From assembly GCA_905250025.1 (NCBI GenBank), contig CAJNOJ010000088.1, positions 186,001 through 250,000 of the forward strand: DNA of 64,000 nt, given 5' to 3'. Positions 23,891 through 36,611 of the stretch are shown piece by piece (within the stretch, counting starts at the first letter, position 1; each line of letters starts with the position of its first letter). Source of the DNA: Adineta ricciae. Lineage: Eukaryota; Rotifera; Eurotatoria; Adinetida; Adinetidae. The translations under genes were made by a program, and so were the position numbers. The notes under the pieces were generated by a model. It saw only the letters and a list, made by a program, of their open reading frames with translations, ran no database searches and was not told the DNA's origin.

Positions 23891-25549
23891 ATGTTTTGGC
23901 TTATTCTTCTTCTCCTCATAGGTATTACTTACTTCGTATACAATCAACAAAAGAATCGAATACGAACAAATGTCAGTTCAGATAAGCAATATGAGCACGC
24001 GATTATCATGGGTGGAAGTATTTCCGGTATGACAACAGCTGCGTATTTATCGAAGTACTTCAAACGAATTACCATTATTGAACCGGATGATGTTCTGAAT
24101 GAAACTCTGATGAATTCCACCGCTGATGAGTTGCTGAATTATCGTTGTAACTTGACGAATTCGAATACATTAGGTCGATCGGGTACGAGTCAAAGTTATC
24201 AGATTCATGTTCTACAAGGTGAAGGCGGAAAGATTCTGTTTGATTTATTCCCGAACTTGAAAAGTCGATTGATTAACGAACACGGTGCCAAAGTTGTTTC
24301 ATTGAAGGAAAACTTTCGTTTCGTTATCGGTGATGTTTTGTTAAACAAGAACTTAACTGAAGATCTTTCATGGTTTTGTATCGATCGTTTTACATTAGAA
24401 ACGATTATGCGACGTGAGTTATGTTCATCATTCAATCAAGAAACAATTCAATGGATGTGCAATACTCGAGTCAATCGATTGATCGTTGACCGATCAACGA
24501 ATGCTGTTCAAGGTGTTCGATACCGTTCAAAAACGACTTCAGACAAAGAAGAAAGTGTGCTTTACGGCGATTTCATTGTTGATTGCACAGGAAGATTTAG
24601 CTCATCAATCAAATGGTTGAAACAAGATTTTGATCTAATCGTTCCGACTGAACAATTACATGTCGGAACAGGTTACGTTTCGTTCGTTGGTGAACGACTC
24701 AAAACAGGAAATTCAACGTTAGATTCGATTCACGTCGGTGGCAATGCTGCACATGCTCCACATCATAATAAAGGTTTTCTAACGATACCCATTCGTCAGT
24801 TGAACACGTCGGATCCGAACTCATTAGGTTTGCTATCAAATTTTGCTGTCTACTGCATCAACAATGAATATCCTCCGAATGATACTTATGAAAGTCTCTT
24901 AGAATGGGTCAAAGAACATCTGCCGAATGATTACTATCTGATGCTAAAATCGACTAAACTAATCGGCCCATTACTTCCTTATCGGCGCGCGTTCGATGAT
25001 CGAAAATACGTCGAGTCCGTTGGTCGACGATGGCCTCGAAACTATGTTCTTGTCGGCGATGCTATGTGTGTTTTCAATCCCAAAAATGGACAAGGTATGA
25101 CACACGCATGTCGACAGGCGCGACAATTGAACGAAATCTTCAGCCGAAAGTATTCATTAGAAGAAATTCCTTATGTCTACAACCGACAAGCTTCATCAAT
25201 CAGCGAGGAATGTTGGCTCGGTTCAATTACGAACGATTGGGCAGTGCCAAGTTTGAAATTAGTCAAAACAGATCAAAACGGTCAGACAAAAACATACCAA
25301 CGAACCGATGATCCGACGTTGAACTGTCTACCGCCGCAGATACCTTTATTCATGCAGTTTCTGCAATGGTATACTTATTGGTTAATTAAATGCGCAGCCT
25401 ACTCCGGAGAATTAACAACTGCGTTTATTCACGTTGTTTTTCAAGAGAAAACTCCGTATTCGTTGTTGAAACCGAGATTTTTCTTTCGAATTCTGTTCGC
25501 TTCGATTTTAGATTCTTTCAATTTAACCAAACAATTTTTAACGTCCTAG
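23891..25549 (+). CDS. Membrane-anchored FAD-dependent monooxygenase
   Basis: This single-exon protein of 552 residues lies 227 bp downstream of the cyclase on the same strand. An N-terminal hydrophobic helix (residues 2-17, FWLILLLLIGITYFV) should anchor it in a membrane. The dinucleotide-binding loop is GGSISG at 41-46 with the ribose-binding Glu at 64. The second FAD motif is VGDAMCVFNPKNGQGM, with its Asp near residue 390. A VDCTGR motif lies between them. These are features of group A flavin monooxygenases; the GGSISG and GDA.C.FNP.NGQGM forms are ones I associate with bacterial family members. The text does not match squalene epoxidase closely. The substrate is unknown; adjacency to the cyclase makes a triterpene or sterol a reasonable guess. 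The lack of introns supports recent acquisition. AATAAA lies at 25598-25603. Confidence 0.8.
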   Translation: MFWLILLLLIGITYFVYNQQKNRIRTNVSSDKQYEHAIIMGGSISGMTTAAYLSKYFKRITIIEPDDVLNETLMNSTADELLNYRCNLTNSNTLGRSGTSQSYQIHVLQGEGGKILFDLFPNLKSRLINEHGAKVVSLKENFRFVIGDVLLNKNLTEDLSWFCIDRFTLETIMRRELCSSFNQETIQWMCNTRVNRLIVDRSTNAVQGVRYRSKTTSDKEESVLYGDFIVDCTGRFSSSIKWLKQDFDLIVPTEQLHVGTGYVSFVGERLKTGNSTLDSIHVGGNAAHAPHHNKGFLTIPIRQLNTSDPNSLGLLSNFAVYCINNEYPPNDTYESLLEWVKEHLPNDYYLMLKSTKLIGPLLPYRRAFDDRKYVESVGRRWPRNYVLVGDAMCVFNPKNGQGMTHACRQARQLNEIFSRKYSLEEIPYVYNRQASSISEECWLGSITNDWAVPSLKLVKTDQNGQTKTYQRTDDPTLNCLPPQIPLFMQFLQWYTYWLIKCAAYSGELTTAFIHVVFQEKTPYSLLKPRFFFRILFASILDSFNLTKQFLTS

Positions 25550-25659
25550 ATATCTCTTTCTTTGTTTATTTGTTCTATACGACATATGTTCTTATCAAAT
25601 AAAAAATTTATCTCTGAAAAGCACTCGTCCGACGTGGCGTGATAATCAGTCGTTGAAGT

Positions 25660-26094
25660 TCAACTCGATATTTTCGGTCGAATTAAATTGTAAACTTTGA
25701 TCGTATCTTCGTCATTCATAGTAATGCCGATCTTCGGCCATTGGTTCGCATCTATTACGAGGTAATGCTTGCGCCATTGTCGGCGAATATCTAGAGGCCA
25801 CCAGATGGATGAGAGTGCCATTCCCCAAGTTTTTGTTTGGAAGAAACTTAAATCTTTGCCGTCGAGTAATTCGACTGCACGTATGCTTTTGTATTTGACC
25901 GTTTTTGAGCCGTACGGAAAGTAATAAAATGGGATAACTAAGCGATCGGAATAACAGGTGATATGATCGTTTTTGAACAGAACTGGATCATCATCTGCTT
26001 TTACTAACGAAACCATTGACTCAAGGAAAAACAAAATGGCGAGAGCGCGAAAAGGGAGCATCGATGAATAGAATGACGTTGTATTGACTTGCAT
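25660..26094 (-). CDS. Small PH-like protein with leader (copy 1)
   Basis: This single-exon frame encodes 144 residues from the ATG at 26094; an in-frame GTG upstream was not used. It is a clear paralogue of the protein encoded at 29793-30218: both share TCYSDRLVI, YYFPYGSKT, a W-G-M-x-L-x-x-I-W-W block and a terminal I-G-(I/V)-T-M segment. That order of beta strands resembles the compact PH-like domains of bacterial membrane-associated proteins. This copy has a hydrophobic leader (residues about 12-34, LPFRALAILFFLE) that could be a signal peptide or anchor; the other copy lacks it. Function is unknown. The gene runs towards the 3' end of the FAD monooxygenase gene, 110 bp away. Confidence 0.6.
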   Translation of the reverse strand: MQVNTTSFYSSMLPFRALAILFFLESMVSLVKADDDPVLFKNDHITCYSDRLVIPFYYFPYGSKTVKYKSIRAVELLDGKDLSFFQTKTWGMALSSIWWPLDIRRQWRKHYLVIDANQWPKIGITMNDEDTIKVYNLIRPKISS

Positions 26095-26244
26095 GTTGTA
26101 TATCGAGCGATCGTAATTACTCACCTATTGCGCGTTTAAATGACGTCAGTTTGAAGAGCAGAGAATCGAAAGGTCAAACGAATTTATTTTAGTTCTTATT
26201 AAAACGAAAATCGAAATACATGATAAGTATGAATTCGTTTCAGC

Positions 26245-26724
26245 TCATTGACCGCAATTTTCTAATGCTTCTTTGATTTTATCGAAATCGGGTACTTTGC
26301 TTGCGTCAGCTAACACTTCAGCATATTTAACAACACCTTGTTTGTCGATAACGAATGCACTGCGTTTGGTAACACCTTTCAAACCAAATTTCGGAAATTG
26401 TTCATAGAGTGAATCGTATTTTGTTGCAACGTCTTTGTTGAAATCGGATAAGAGATCGAACGGAAGCTTTTGTTCTTCACGAAATTTACCAAGTGCAAAT
26501 AAGGAGTCGACCGATATGCCAACGATGGTTGCATTTAACTTTTGATATTTGCTTATATCATCTCTAGCTGAGCATAATTCCTTAGTGCAAACACCGGTAA
26601 AAGCCAATGGAAAAAATAAAAGAACTACATTCGATTTGGATGTGAGATCTTTCAAAGAAATCTCTTTTTGTTCAGTATTGTAGAGAGTAAAATCAGGTGC
26701 TTGCTGACCAACTTCGACGGGCAT
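26245..26724 (-). CDS. Peroxiredoxin (AhpC/TSA family, bacterial type)
   Basis: This 159-residue, single-exon peroxidase reduces hydrogen peroxide and organic hydroperoxides. The peroxidatic cysteine is Cys46 in the PLAFTGVCTKELC motif, with the conserved Thr43 three residues before it. Cys51 and Cys157 are candidate resolving residues. A conserved Arg is expected near the KRSAFVID strand and is present. The text, including the GVCTKELC and KFGLKGVTKRSAFV stretches, is of the AhpE/BCP-like bacterial kind, reminiscent of Bacteroidetes proteins, and not of the animal Prx1-6 classes. There is no targeting signal, so a cytosolic site is expected. Electrons could come from thioredoxin kept reduced by the TGR encoded about 10 kb away; that link is inference. 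Confidence 0.88.
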   Translation of the reverse strand: MPVEVGQQAPDFTLYNTEQKEISLKDLTSKSNVVLLFFPLAFTGVCTKELCSARDDISKYQKLNATIVGISVDSLFALGKFREEQKLPFDLLSDFNKDVATKYDSLYEQFPKFGLKGVTKRSAFVIDKQGVVKYAEVLADASKVPDFDKIKEALENCGQ

Positions 26725-27196
26725 TCTTCGTTCTTGAACTTATTCGAAACCAAACTAAACCAAAATGAAAATAGATAAGCGTGCGTTTTATTAGTCGATA
26801 ACAAACACATACGACCACGTGGCAAGGGAAGAATGATAAGAAAATGAAAATTTTTTGGACGACATCTTATGACCTGATTTGTATATGGAAGAGCAGCTGA
26901 AAATCAGTTACTATCTGGTGTGCTCAACATGAATCTGACTGAAGTTAATCAAAAAAAGTGAAAAGAATAAACAAAGAAACCACTCTCTTCAAAGAGAACA
27001 TAAAAAAAGCAATCTACAGTTTTAATTAAGAATTTATACGCATAGAAAGCTTTTTGTTCTTCCTTTTTGCTTTGCCAATCGGAATAACGTTACTCTGTGC
27101 AATCACTAACGCAAATTTCTAGTCAGATTGTGTTTCACACATCAAGAAATACACTTCGACGAACAATCGAATTAATAATTTTCAATACATATTTCT
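26725..27196. other. Intergenic region between divergent genes
   Basis: This is the upstream region of the peroxiredoxin gene (-) and the glycosyltransferase-like gene (+). I see no supported coding or RNA feature. Confidence 0.5.
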
Positions 27197-28810
27197 ATGT
27201 GCGCCGCCGGGATTTCGTTCCTAATTTTAACACTATATCTTCGAATTAGTTCGATTTGTACGACGAGTACTGCCGTTTGTTTTCTTACTGTTCGACCGAT
27301 GAATGAAACTCTTGAGTTTGCTGATAGATTGGCACGAGCTGTACAACAAGATAATATCGATGTATTTGTCATGGTGGATGATAATTCGTTCAAAATTCCC
27401 TTGTCGGAAACATCCATTGTGAAACTTCTTCAGATTCCTAACAAACAATGTGTCATCCATGGATATCAACATATAATGTACGTGTATTCGAAACCGATTC
27501 AGATATCATCGTGGGATAAATCACTGCTGTACTTTTCCAAGTTGAATATAAACTATTCATTCGTGTGGCTTCTTGAAAATGATCTCTTCATTCCGAGCGT
27601 AGGTGCATTTCGTGCTATTCATGAACTTTATTCAAACACAAGTGATCTGATAGTCAAACGTGTCGATCCGAATTTTGACGGCAATCAAGAAGTTTCTTGG
27701 CCTCATTGGAAGCTAGCATATGGAAAACTTCCTCCACCATGGTTTAAATCAATGACGAATGCAGTTGGTTTTAGTCGACGTTTTCTGAAGACAGTCGATA
27801 ATTACATTCGTTGGCGAGGTATTGCTACCTTTCATGAATATTTCTTTCAAACACTAGCTTTCAATGAAAACATGACCGTTGTCTCACCGACAGAGTTCGA
27901 CACATTAGTATGGCGTCGATCTTATTCGTGGCAAGACATAGAAAGAAATCCAAGCAATTGGTGGCATCCAGTGAAAAACTTATCTCTACATGACATTTGG
28001 CGCAATAGATTATTGAAAGAAGCTCACGGCATTAATAATACCATTCATTGGCCTCAATTGAAGTCTTTGTGTAGTAAACAGGATAATACAACAAGCGTAC
28101 AAACACGTTTACAAAAACTAATTGTCGACTTCAATCAACACAAAATCCATCTCACATCCCAACAACGTCGATCTTTACGACAACATTTTCTCTGCCTTGC
28201 TCAACAATGTCAAGCAAACAAAGATCTCATATCAGCCATCAGCATCATCGAAAACCTCGCCGACAGTGCTTATAAGCTACCCGAACGTAAGTCTCATGCT
28301 CCTTTTAGACAACTATCACTAAACTGTCTTGTATTTCAGCCATGTGGACAATAATCTTTAACAAGAGCTCATTGCATTTGCAACTCAAAGAAGAACTTGT
28401 ACAGAATAAGGAATATGTGTTCCGAACAACAAACTATGCTCCTGTTGTAAAGTGGTTTCGAGAACTTGCCACAAATCTTACCATACTGTTGACAAACGAG
28501 ATTCAACGAGAAATGAAACAAGTCAAGATCGATGCTAGAACCAACAAGTTGGGTGAGTATGATGGAAATAAGTTTGACTTGATTATGTGTGTGCGTATGT
28601 GTAGATGTACTCAATGGTTCGTTACAATGGTGTGCAGAGTGGTCGAGTAAAATGGATGCTCAGGGTAAAAGGTATCGAAGAGAACATGTCGTTCGTTGGC
28701 TTTTGTATGAGAATTCTCAAGGAATACACTTATTAGTAGTAGGATTGATATTATGTGTATTTGTTGTGATGCGAGTCTATCAACTGAAAAGAAAAAAGAT
28801 TTTGTTCTGA
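27197..28810 (+). CDS. Membrane protein resembling a glycosyltransferase
   Basis: Exons 27197-28286, 28340-28552 and 28605-28810 join in phases 1 and 1 to give 502 residues. An N-terminal hydrophobic segment (GISFLILTLYLRI) and a C-terminal one (LLVVGLILCVFVVM) followed by a dibasic KRKK tail suggest a Golgi/ER membrane protein. The lumenal body looks like a GT-A fold: an alternating strand VFVMVDDNS, then WLLENDLFIP, where END could play the DxD metal-binding role, and later a WPHWKLAYGKLPPPW block. I cannot place it in a named family, so glycosyltransferase is a working label. Residues 290-450 are helical and polar. A sialyl- or fucosyl-transferase cannot be excluded. Confidence 0.55.
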
Positions 28811-29792
28811 TTGATAATCAAAACAATGAATTCGTTTCTCTTTCTGCGTGTACATCAAATGTTGACCGTTCTCGACACAAATTAATCTCCATTCATTCGA
28901 TTTATCACTTTCAGTCTAATGTTACAAAGAAAGGCGAAATGTGTGAATCTTTCATAGACAATTTTTCTTTCTCATTCATGTTGGATACGATTAGATAGTA
29001 AATGAAGCGTGATCATACGAGCATAAACAAAAGAGTCCGAGTCATAATGGATTAGAATTAAAATGCATATAAGTTCAAGGTATGACATGCACTTTCGTCA
29101 TCGTCGAAAACATTCGACAATGAACACAATTCAGCAATTGCTGTGACAAAAGTCATGGTATGTATAATGACATTTCGAAGACTACTTCATTAATAAATTA
29201 TCGATTCTGCATTAGTACTAAGGTTTAGTTGGATTTGTTGTGCTCAAATTCAACTGCAGAAAGAAGATGTTCAACGGAAATTTACGACTATTGTAAACAT
29301 ACCACACCGGGAATATCAAGTATCCAGTAACCAATCACCAAGCCTCAACGCTAGACAAGCGATCAGCGTCGTTGTGTAGCAACTTTTGTCGTCTATCGTA
29401 GCCAAGGATTATGCTAAAGAAACAACAATTCAAACAAATGTAGTATGTGAAAAGAAAATGTTGTCAAAATAACGCCAGAATATGATCAGCCAGCGCTGTT
29501 GGGGTTAATGAATACGAAAGAGTTTTTTGAGTAAAAATTTATTGCTTGTGGAATCGGCAAACAGATTCATATGCTGATAACATCCAACATTATGATTAGA
29601 ACCAACTGCGGCTACGCAATTTGATGGCCAAAGTAAACAAATATGTGATATTTGCACGCATTATCATCCCCTTAGTTTCATCAGTTGACGCTCAACTGAC
29701 CGGAGAATATACTGCCAGTAAAGCCTTCATCAAAAACTGTAACTGTTTAAATTTTCTTTTTATTTATTAATAAATACAAAGATCAACATCTT
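28811..29792. other. Intergenic region
   Basis: This separates convergent genes. AT-rich sequence with scattered stops in all frames is seen; there is no repeat, RNA or gene that I can support. Confidence 0.5.
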
Positions 29793-30218
29793 TTATTGCT
29801 CGCAACTCTCATATTCACTGAAATCTCGATATTTCATTTCCTTTCCATTCGCTGGTCCCGAAAGAAATTTACTTCGAGTTCCACCTTGGATCAGCTCAAA
29901 CACATTTACAATATCTTTATCCTCCATGGTAACTCCAATATACGGCCAATGATTCGTATCTAATAAAAGATAATAGTTCCGATAGTAACGTTGCAAATCC
30001 GAATGCCACCAGATCGGCGCTAATCCCATTCCCCATTTTTTGTATTTCAATCTATTCAATCGACGCAATGGCAACAATTGACATGATCGAATATCTTCAT
30101 ATTTGATAGTTTTACTACCATAAGGAAAATAGTACAGGTGAATAACTAGACGATCGGAGTAACACGTCACTGAATCATTTGAAATGATCGCTGGTTCGGA
30201 CTTGCTTTTCGATTTCAT
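29793..30218 (-). CDS. Small PH-like protein (copy 2)
   Basis: This single exon of 141 residues is paralogous to the gene at 25660-26094. Shared marks are TCYSDRLVI, YYFPYGSKTIKY, the W-G-M-G-L-x-x-I-W-W block, and I-G-V-T-M near the end. This copy starts directly with a basic cytosol-like sequence (MKSKSKSEP), has no leader, and carries an extra polar tail of about 30 residues. I infer a compact PH-like beta barrel; bacterial proteins of this kind are often membrane associated, but binding to lipid is not shown here. The two copies flank the peroxiredoxin and the glycosyltransferase-like gene, so they arose by duplication with insertion, or by two nearby integrations. Function is unknown. 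Confidence 0.6.
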   Translation of the reverse strand: MKSKSKSEPAIISNDSVTCYSDRLVIHLYYFPYGSKTIKYEDIRSCQLLPLRRLNRLKYKKWGMGLAPIWWHSDLQRYYRNYYLLLDTNHWPYIGVTMEDKDIVNVFELIQGGTRSKFLSGPANGKEMKYRDFSEYESCEQ

Positions 30219-30908
30219 TCTTTTGACTGAAAGGTTTTGCTCTTTACAAAACGCGCGATAGCCAACTGCCTGTTCCCGGCAAGGTAAATTTCGTTTTCTT
30301 TCTCATATAAAAAAATTTTCGATGACATTTTAAAGTTTCTTTCTCCTAAAGAAATAATGGAGGAAAGTAATTACACCTTGATGTAAGCATGACCATTATA
30401 ATTACAGTGTGTTCTATAAAAAAAAACACATAATCATAGACAATACTTTATAAGTCATATTTTCTCTCGATTAGTTTCTGATTATTCTCCTCATTTAACT
30501 TTAATTTCACACGTTGTTTGATAAATATTAGTGATACTATCGTCGACGATCGAGATGCATCGATGAAGATATATAATGGCATGTTCCACATTTCACGCTT
30601 AGATATTCCCAAATCGCATAATCGATGTGATTCCCAATACTTAATTTTATTATTCTTAAGGTTCAGAAGCCATTGAGTGTAATCATATCGATCGATTGTC
30701 GAGCATTTGTTCTACCAAAGAGAGGAAATTCAACATTCTGCTACCGAGATGTGTTCATAAAATCAAACTGAATTGAAGTATTATCACGCCATCTGTTTAG
30801 ACAATTGAAATTAGTCATCGATGTTTATGCTCGTTGGCTTTCTTTTTGATCCACGGGAATCTACTTGAATCAGTTCGGTTTTCTGTTGAAAATAATTTCC
30901 CTGACGAA
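30219..30908. other. Upstream region of the NUP88 gene
   Basis: AT-rich sequence. The reading frame of NUP88 stays open upstream of the chosen ATG to about 30834 without an ATG, so a missed 5' exon joining here remains possible. Confidence 0.45.
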
Positions 30909-32963
30909 ATGTCACAAATGAATTCAATTCGTATTCCATTTCAATGGCATCATGTCAATGTCTTTACCTTTGGTAAATCATCTCTATATGGCTACGACTC
31001 GTCAAATCATTGTTTGTTTGTTCATTCATCGATAACATTAAATAACACGACGGATTTCGGATTTGACCGTCTTCATCTTTCATCATCACCAACATGGCCG
31101 ATTCGAAAATTGATCCTTAACGAAGATGAAACCATTCTTGCGTTGATAGCTGATAAACTTGTCTATCTTGTTTTCTTATCACAGTCACATCATGAGACAC
31201 ACATTCGTTCACCTTCAAAAGGTTAGTTTACTACGAGTCGATTCTTTTTTGTTGTTGTTTCTATTCATCTTTCACCTTCAGGATCTCGTCTGTGTCCAAT
31301 ACTTCGTGTTCCACCTTCGACATCATCTGCATCTGTTAATTGTTCATTAATTGACTTCGTTTGGTTAACAGTCAATCATTTTGCCATCGTTTATTCGGTT
31401 CCATCTGCTTCTGATTGTTATCTTTATCATATTCGGTCATCGAAAGCCGATGGACTTGAACACATCCATAAATTTTCTATCGGCAAATTTTCAAACACCA
31501 AATTCAACACACCGAGTAAAAAAATATCTCTCCATCAGCCATCCGACATCATCAAACTAGATGCAACGAAGAAACAAACAAAAGAATCAACATCAATCCT
31601 TCTCTTCGCAATGAAAACCGACGGTGATATCTTTCTTTTCGAAATCGAGGAAGATCAATTGTTGAAAAATCACATCGACGAAGACTTTCACGGTCCTATT
31701 CGTATTCTCCCCTCAGCTTTTGACAACTACGGTGCTGGACAAAATCAATCGACGTTAGTCTGTTTAGCACCATCCTCTTGTCCACTAGCTATCTTTACAC
31801 CGAATCGAACTCAAATTCATCAATGTATGATCTTATCGCCATCGATCAATCAACATCATCTGTTTACGATCGATTGTTTGACTTTCCCAAACAGTGATCT
31901 CGGACTAATTATTACATCGATTCTTCCGGATCGATTTGTGCCGAATAGATACTATATTACAGACTCGAATGCGAACATCTATGCAGTAGAAATTGCCTGG
32001 GTCGATCAAGTTCAACAAGGTTCGAAGCAACTCCAACCGACACAAATTCAACAATTGATCAACGGTGCGAATTTGAACAATAAAATTACAAATGAAATCG
32101 AGCAACTTGGTTCAATATACATCGATAACTACGGCCACTATCTGGCTGCCATCGTTCGATCACAAGCCAACACAGAACAGGTGAGTTTCCACTCTCCCTA
32201 AACAACGTTTTTCTGTATCATATCTTTTAGGAATTGATTCTTATTCGTTCACAAGTATCGAGTTCGGATAGCAATAGTAATATTACCGTATCGGAAAGCA
32301 AGCCCTCACAATTTCTCACTCGTATTCGTTCGATACTTGCTCGCGACCAATCCATTCCATTTGTGACACTTCGATCTTCATCAACAAAACTCTCCGACTT
32401 TGATTTAGAGAAAAATGTTCTTCAATACATGAAAATATTCACTGAACAATATATTCAAAAACAAGACAAAGTTCGCCGAGAAATCGACGATAAACAACGT
32501 TACTTAGTCGAAGTTCATCAAACACAATCGAATGAGAGCAAACAATTAACAGATAGGTTCCAGGAGATACGAAATCAATTCGAAAACTCAATGGCACTCT
32601 ATCAACAAGTAAGGCATCGATTGTAAATTCGACTTCGTTATTTTGTTTTTCGGCCAATAGGAATGTTCGCGTCGAAAGCGATTATCGTCACGTATCGACG
32701 ATCTCTTATCTACGATTGAACAGTCCATACCAGTTCTATCGGATGAAGAAATACGAATGCAACAACAGTTAGAAACTTATCAAATACAAATCGATTGTTT
32801 AACTCAACAGATCCAACAGATTCAAGAATTCATTTCATTGAATCAGAGTCAAAGTCAGCCAGACAATCTATCCATGGAAAATATACAAGATATGGTTCAA
32901 AATCATCGAATTCAAATTAATCAAATGAAACAGCAATTAGATAATATCCAAACTCATCAATAA
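30909..32963 (+). CDS. NUP88: Nucleoporin 88
   Basis: This is a component of the cytoplasmic face of the nuclear pore, partner of NUP214 and NUP98. Exons are 30909-31221, 31282-32180, 32231-32608 and 32661-32963, giving 630 residues. The N-terminal two thirds are a beta-propeller; the stretch SAFDNYGAGQNQSTLVCL corresponds to the DNYGYDACAVLCL part of the human protein. The C-terminal 200 residues are a coiled coil (FTEQYIQKQDKVRREID...) with the conserved IPVLSDEE motif seen in vertebrate NUP88. It is somewhat shorter than human NUP88 (741 residues) because propeller loops are reduced. The start ATG at 30909 is the first in frame, but earlier in-frame codons exist and a short upstream exon may be missing. 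AATAAA lies at 32987-32992. Confidence 0.85.
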
Positions 32964-33232
32964 ACATTCTTTCTCTTTCCCTTTACAATAAAAATCTGTC
33001 ATTTTGATCAATGAGCTCATTTATTTTCTGCAAAGTTCGATAAAATGGTGCGTCTTTTCCGCATTTCTCTTTGAAATTCTAAAATCCGCCAGCGAGTGAC
33101 ATCTGCAACGTGCATTCTCTACAGCCAAGCATACCATTGATTGGTTATGTGGATGAGTTTCATCAGGTGATTGATATTTTAACTCGTAAACATCGCCATT
33201 CAATTCAGTTCAACTGAAAATATAGTTAAAAC

Positions 33233-35166
<1,934 letters not shown>

Positions 35167-36611
35167 TTGTACACAAACAAAATGATAATCAAACATTCTC
35201 TTTTTGAATCTAATACACTTTTTTTTCTATCTGAACTGTTTCTCTTTTCTGTCTACAAAATCTCGCTTCGTATCTTTATCGTTATTCTCTATACTAATCG
35301 TCTTGTATTTTACATATGAAATAAATGAAATTGATAAAATTTATAATCACTCGACGTCCGAATTCGGTAGGATGTATTTTGATGCGGACGATATCTCTCT
35401 CGAATGACGTTATCACTTCTGTTGCAGAAAGTACGGTCAGTTTAAGCAAAAAACGAATTTACTCAAAAATACGAAAAGATTAATTTCAATAAAAAGAAAT
35501 CGTTTTCATTGTGAACAACCAACACCAACTCCGACAACGATATTTGTAACCGAAAGTGTCACAGTGATCGTTGTATTTATGAGTGTAAAGGGACGTTCGA
35601 ATGTCCATGTGTGAAAGTCATTGAATTGTTTTATGCGGCTGAAGAATTCTTGAAGATTTGAAGGCTCTGCCATTTCGTGATTGGCCTTCTAAATCCGTCA
35701 TCGTTAATCGTTTGAAATGATGAATAGATTTCTAGTTAATTTGCTTTTCTTTCTTGTACACGTTTTATAGTATCACCAGCCTACGCCCATCGGTGTAAAT
35801 TTTTTTAATCCAGGGATTCACTTTGAAGAATAAAAAAAGTCAGTCTCTTCGTGAAGTATTATTGACGGGTAAATACAATGACTACTTCCGTTTTTCTTCG
35901 ATCAAATCTCCACATTCACACTTGTTTTCATTCATTCATAATCATGGATTATAGTGATTTTTCGTTCGATCAAAAAGCTTGTCGCATTTTTGTACAAAGA
36001 AAGTAAACTTTTTAAAATACACATTTCAAAATATATTCTCTGTCGATAACCGATTAACTAAAAGCTTTCATCTAATGAATGCTCAATCATAGACATACAA
36101 AGAAAGATCCCAGCCAAAAGAACAACATGATTTCCGAACGTGAAAACGGCATTCTCTCTTCTGTTTTTATTAGCACTTATCTAGAGAACAGCAAAGCATC
36201 GTTGGAGACTTAAACGAGTTGTGTGACCTAGTTTCTTCCGTTATGCTGTCTACAACAGCGCATTTAATCGCGTTTAGCACGTTCATGCAAAGACTAACTG
36301 CAATTAAACACCTCATATCTAGTAAAGACTAGTCAGGCCGCAGACATTTTCTTTTATTACTGCTTACGGATGCATATTTTAATTAAAAGAGCAATATTTA
36401 GCTCCTAAGACATTCTGCAATCGATTCTGCTATCTTTCACTTTTAGGCACACAAGAGAACGCCATCCGGAAAAATGGATGAACAACAGATATTCATCAAT
36501 GACTCCAGAACTGAAAATAGTTTCAGTTGATATAACTAATTAATAGAATTTATTTACCATTCTTTAGCAGTAAATAAGAAATGACATTAGTTTTGTTGAA
36601 TAAGCATATAT
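35167..36611. other. Intergenic region
   Basis: 1.4 kb between convergent genes. No frame with family resemblance, tRNA or repeat was found. Confidence 0.5.

Noticed and set aside
23891..25549. FAD monooxygenase as squalene epoxidase
   Set aside because: Group A monooxygenase motifs are present, but the squalene epoxidase signature blocks are not; the GDA.C.FNP form is of another family.
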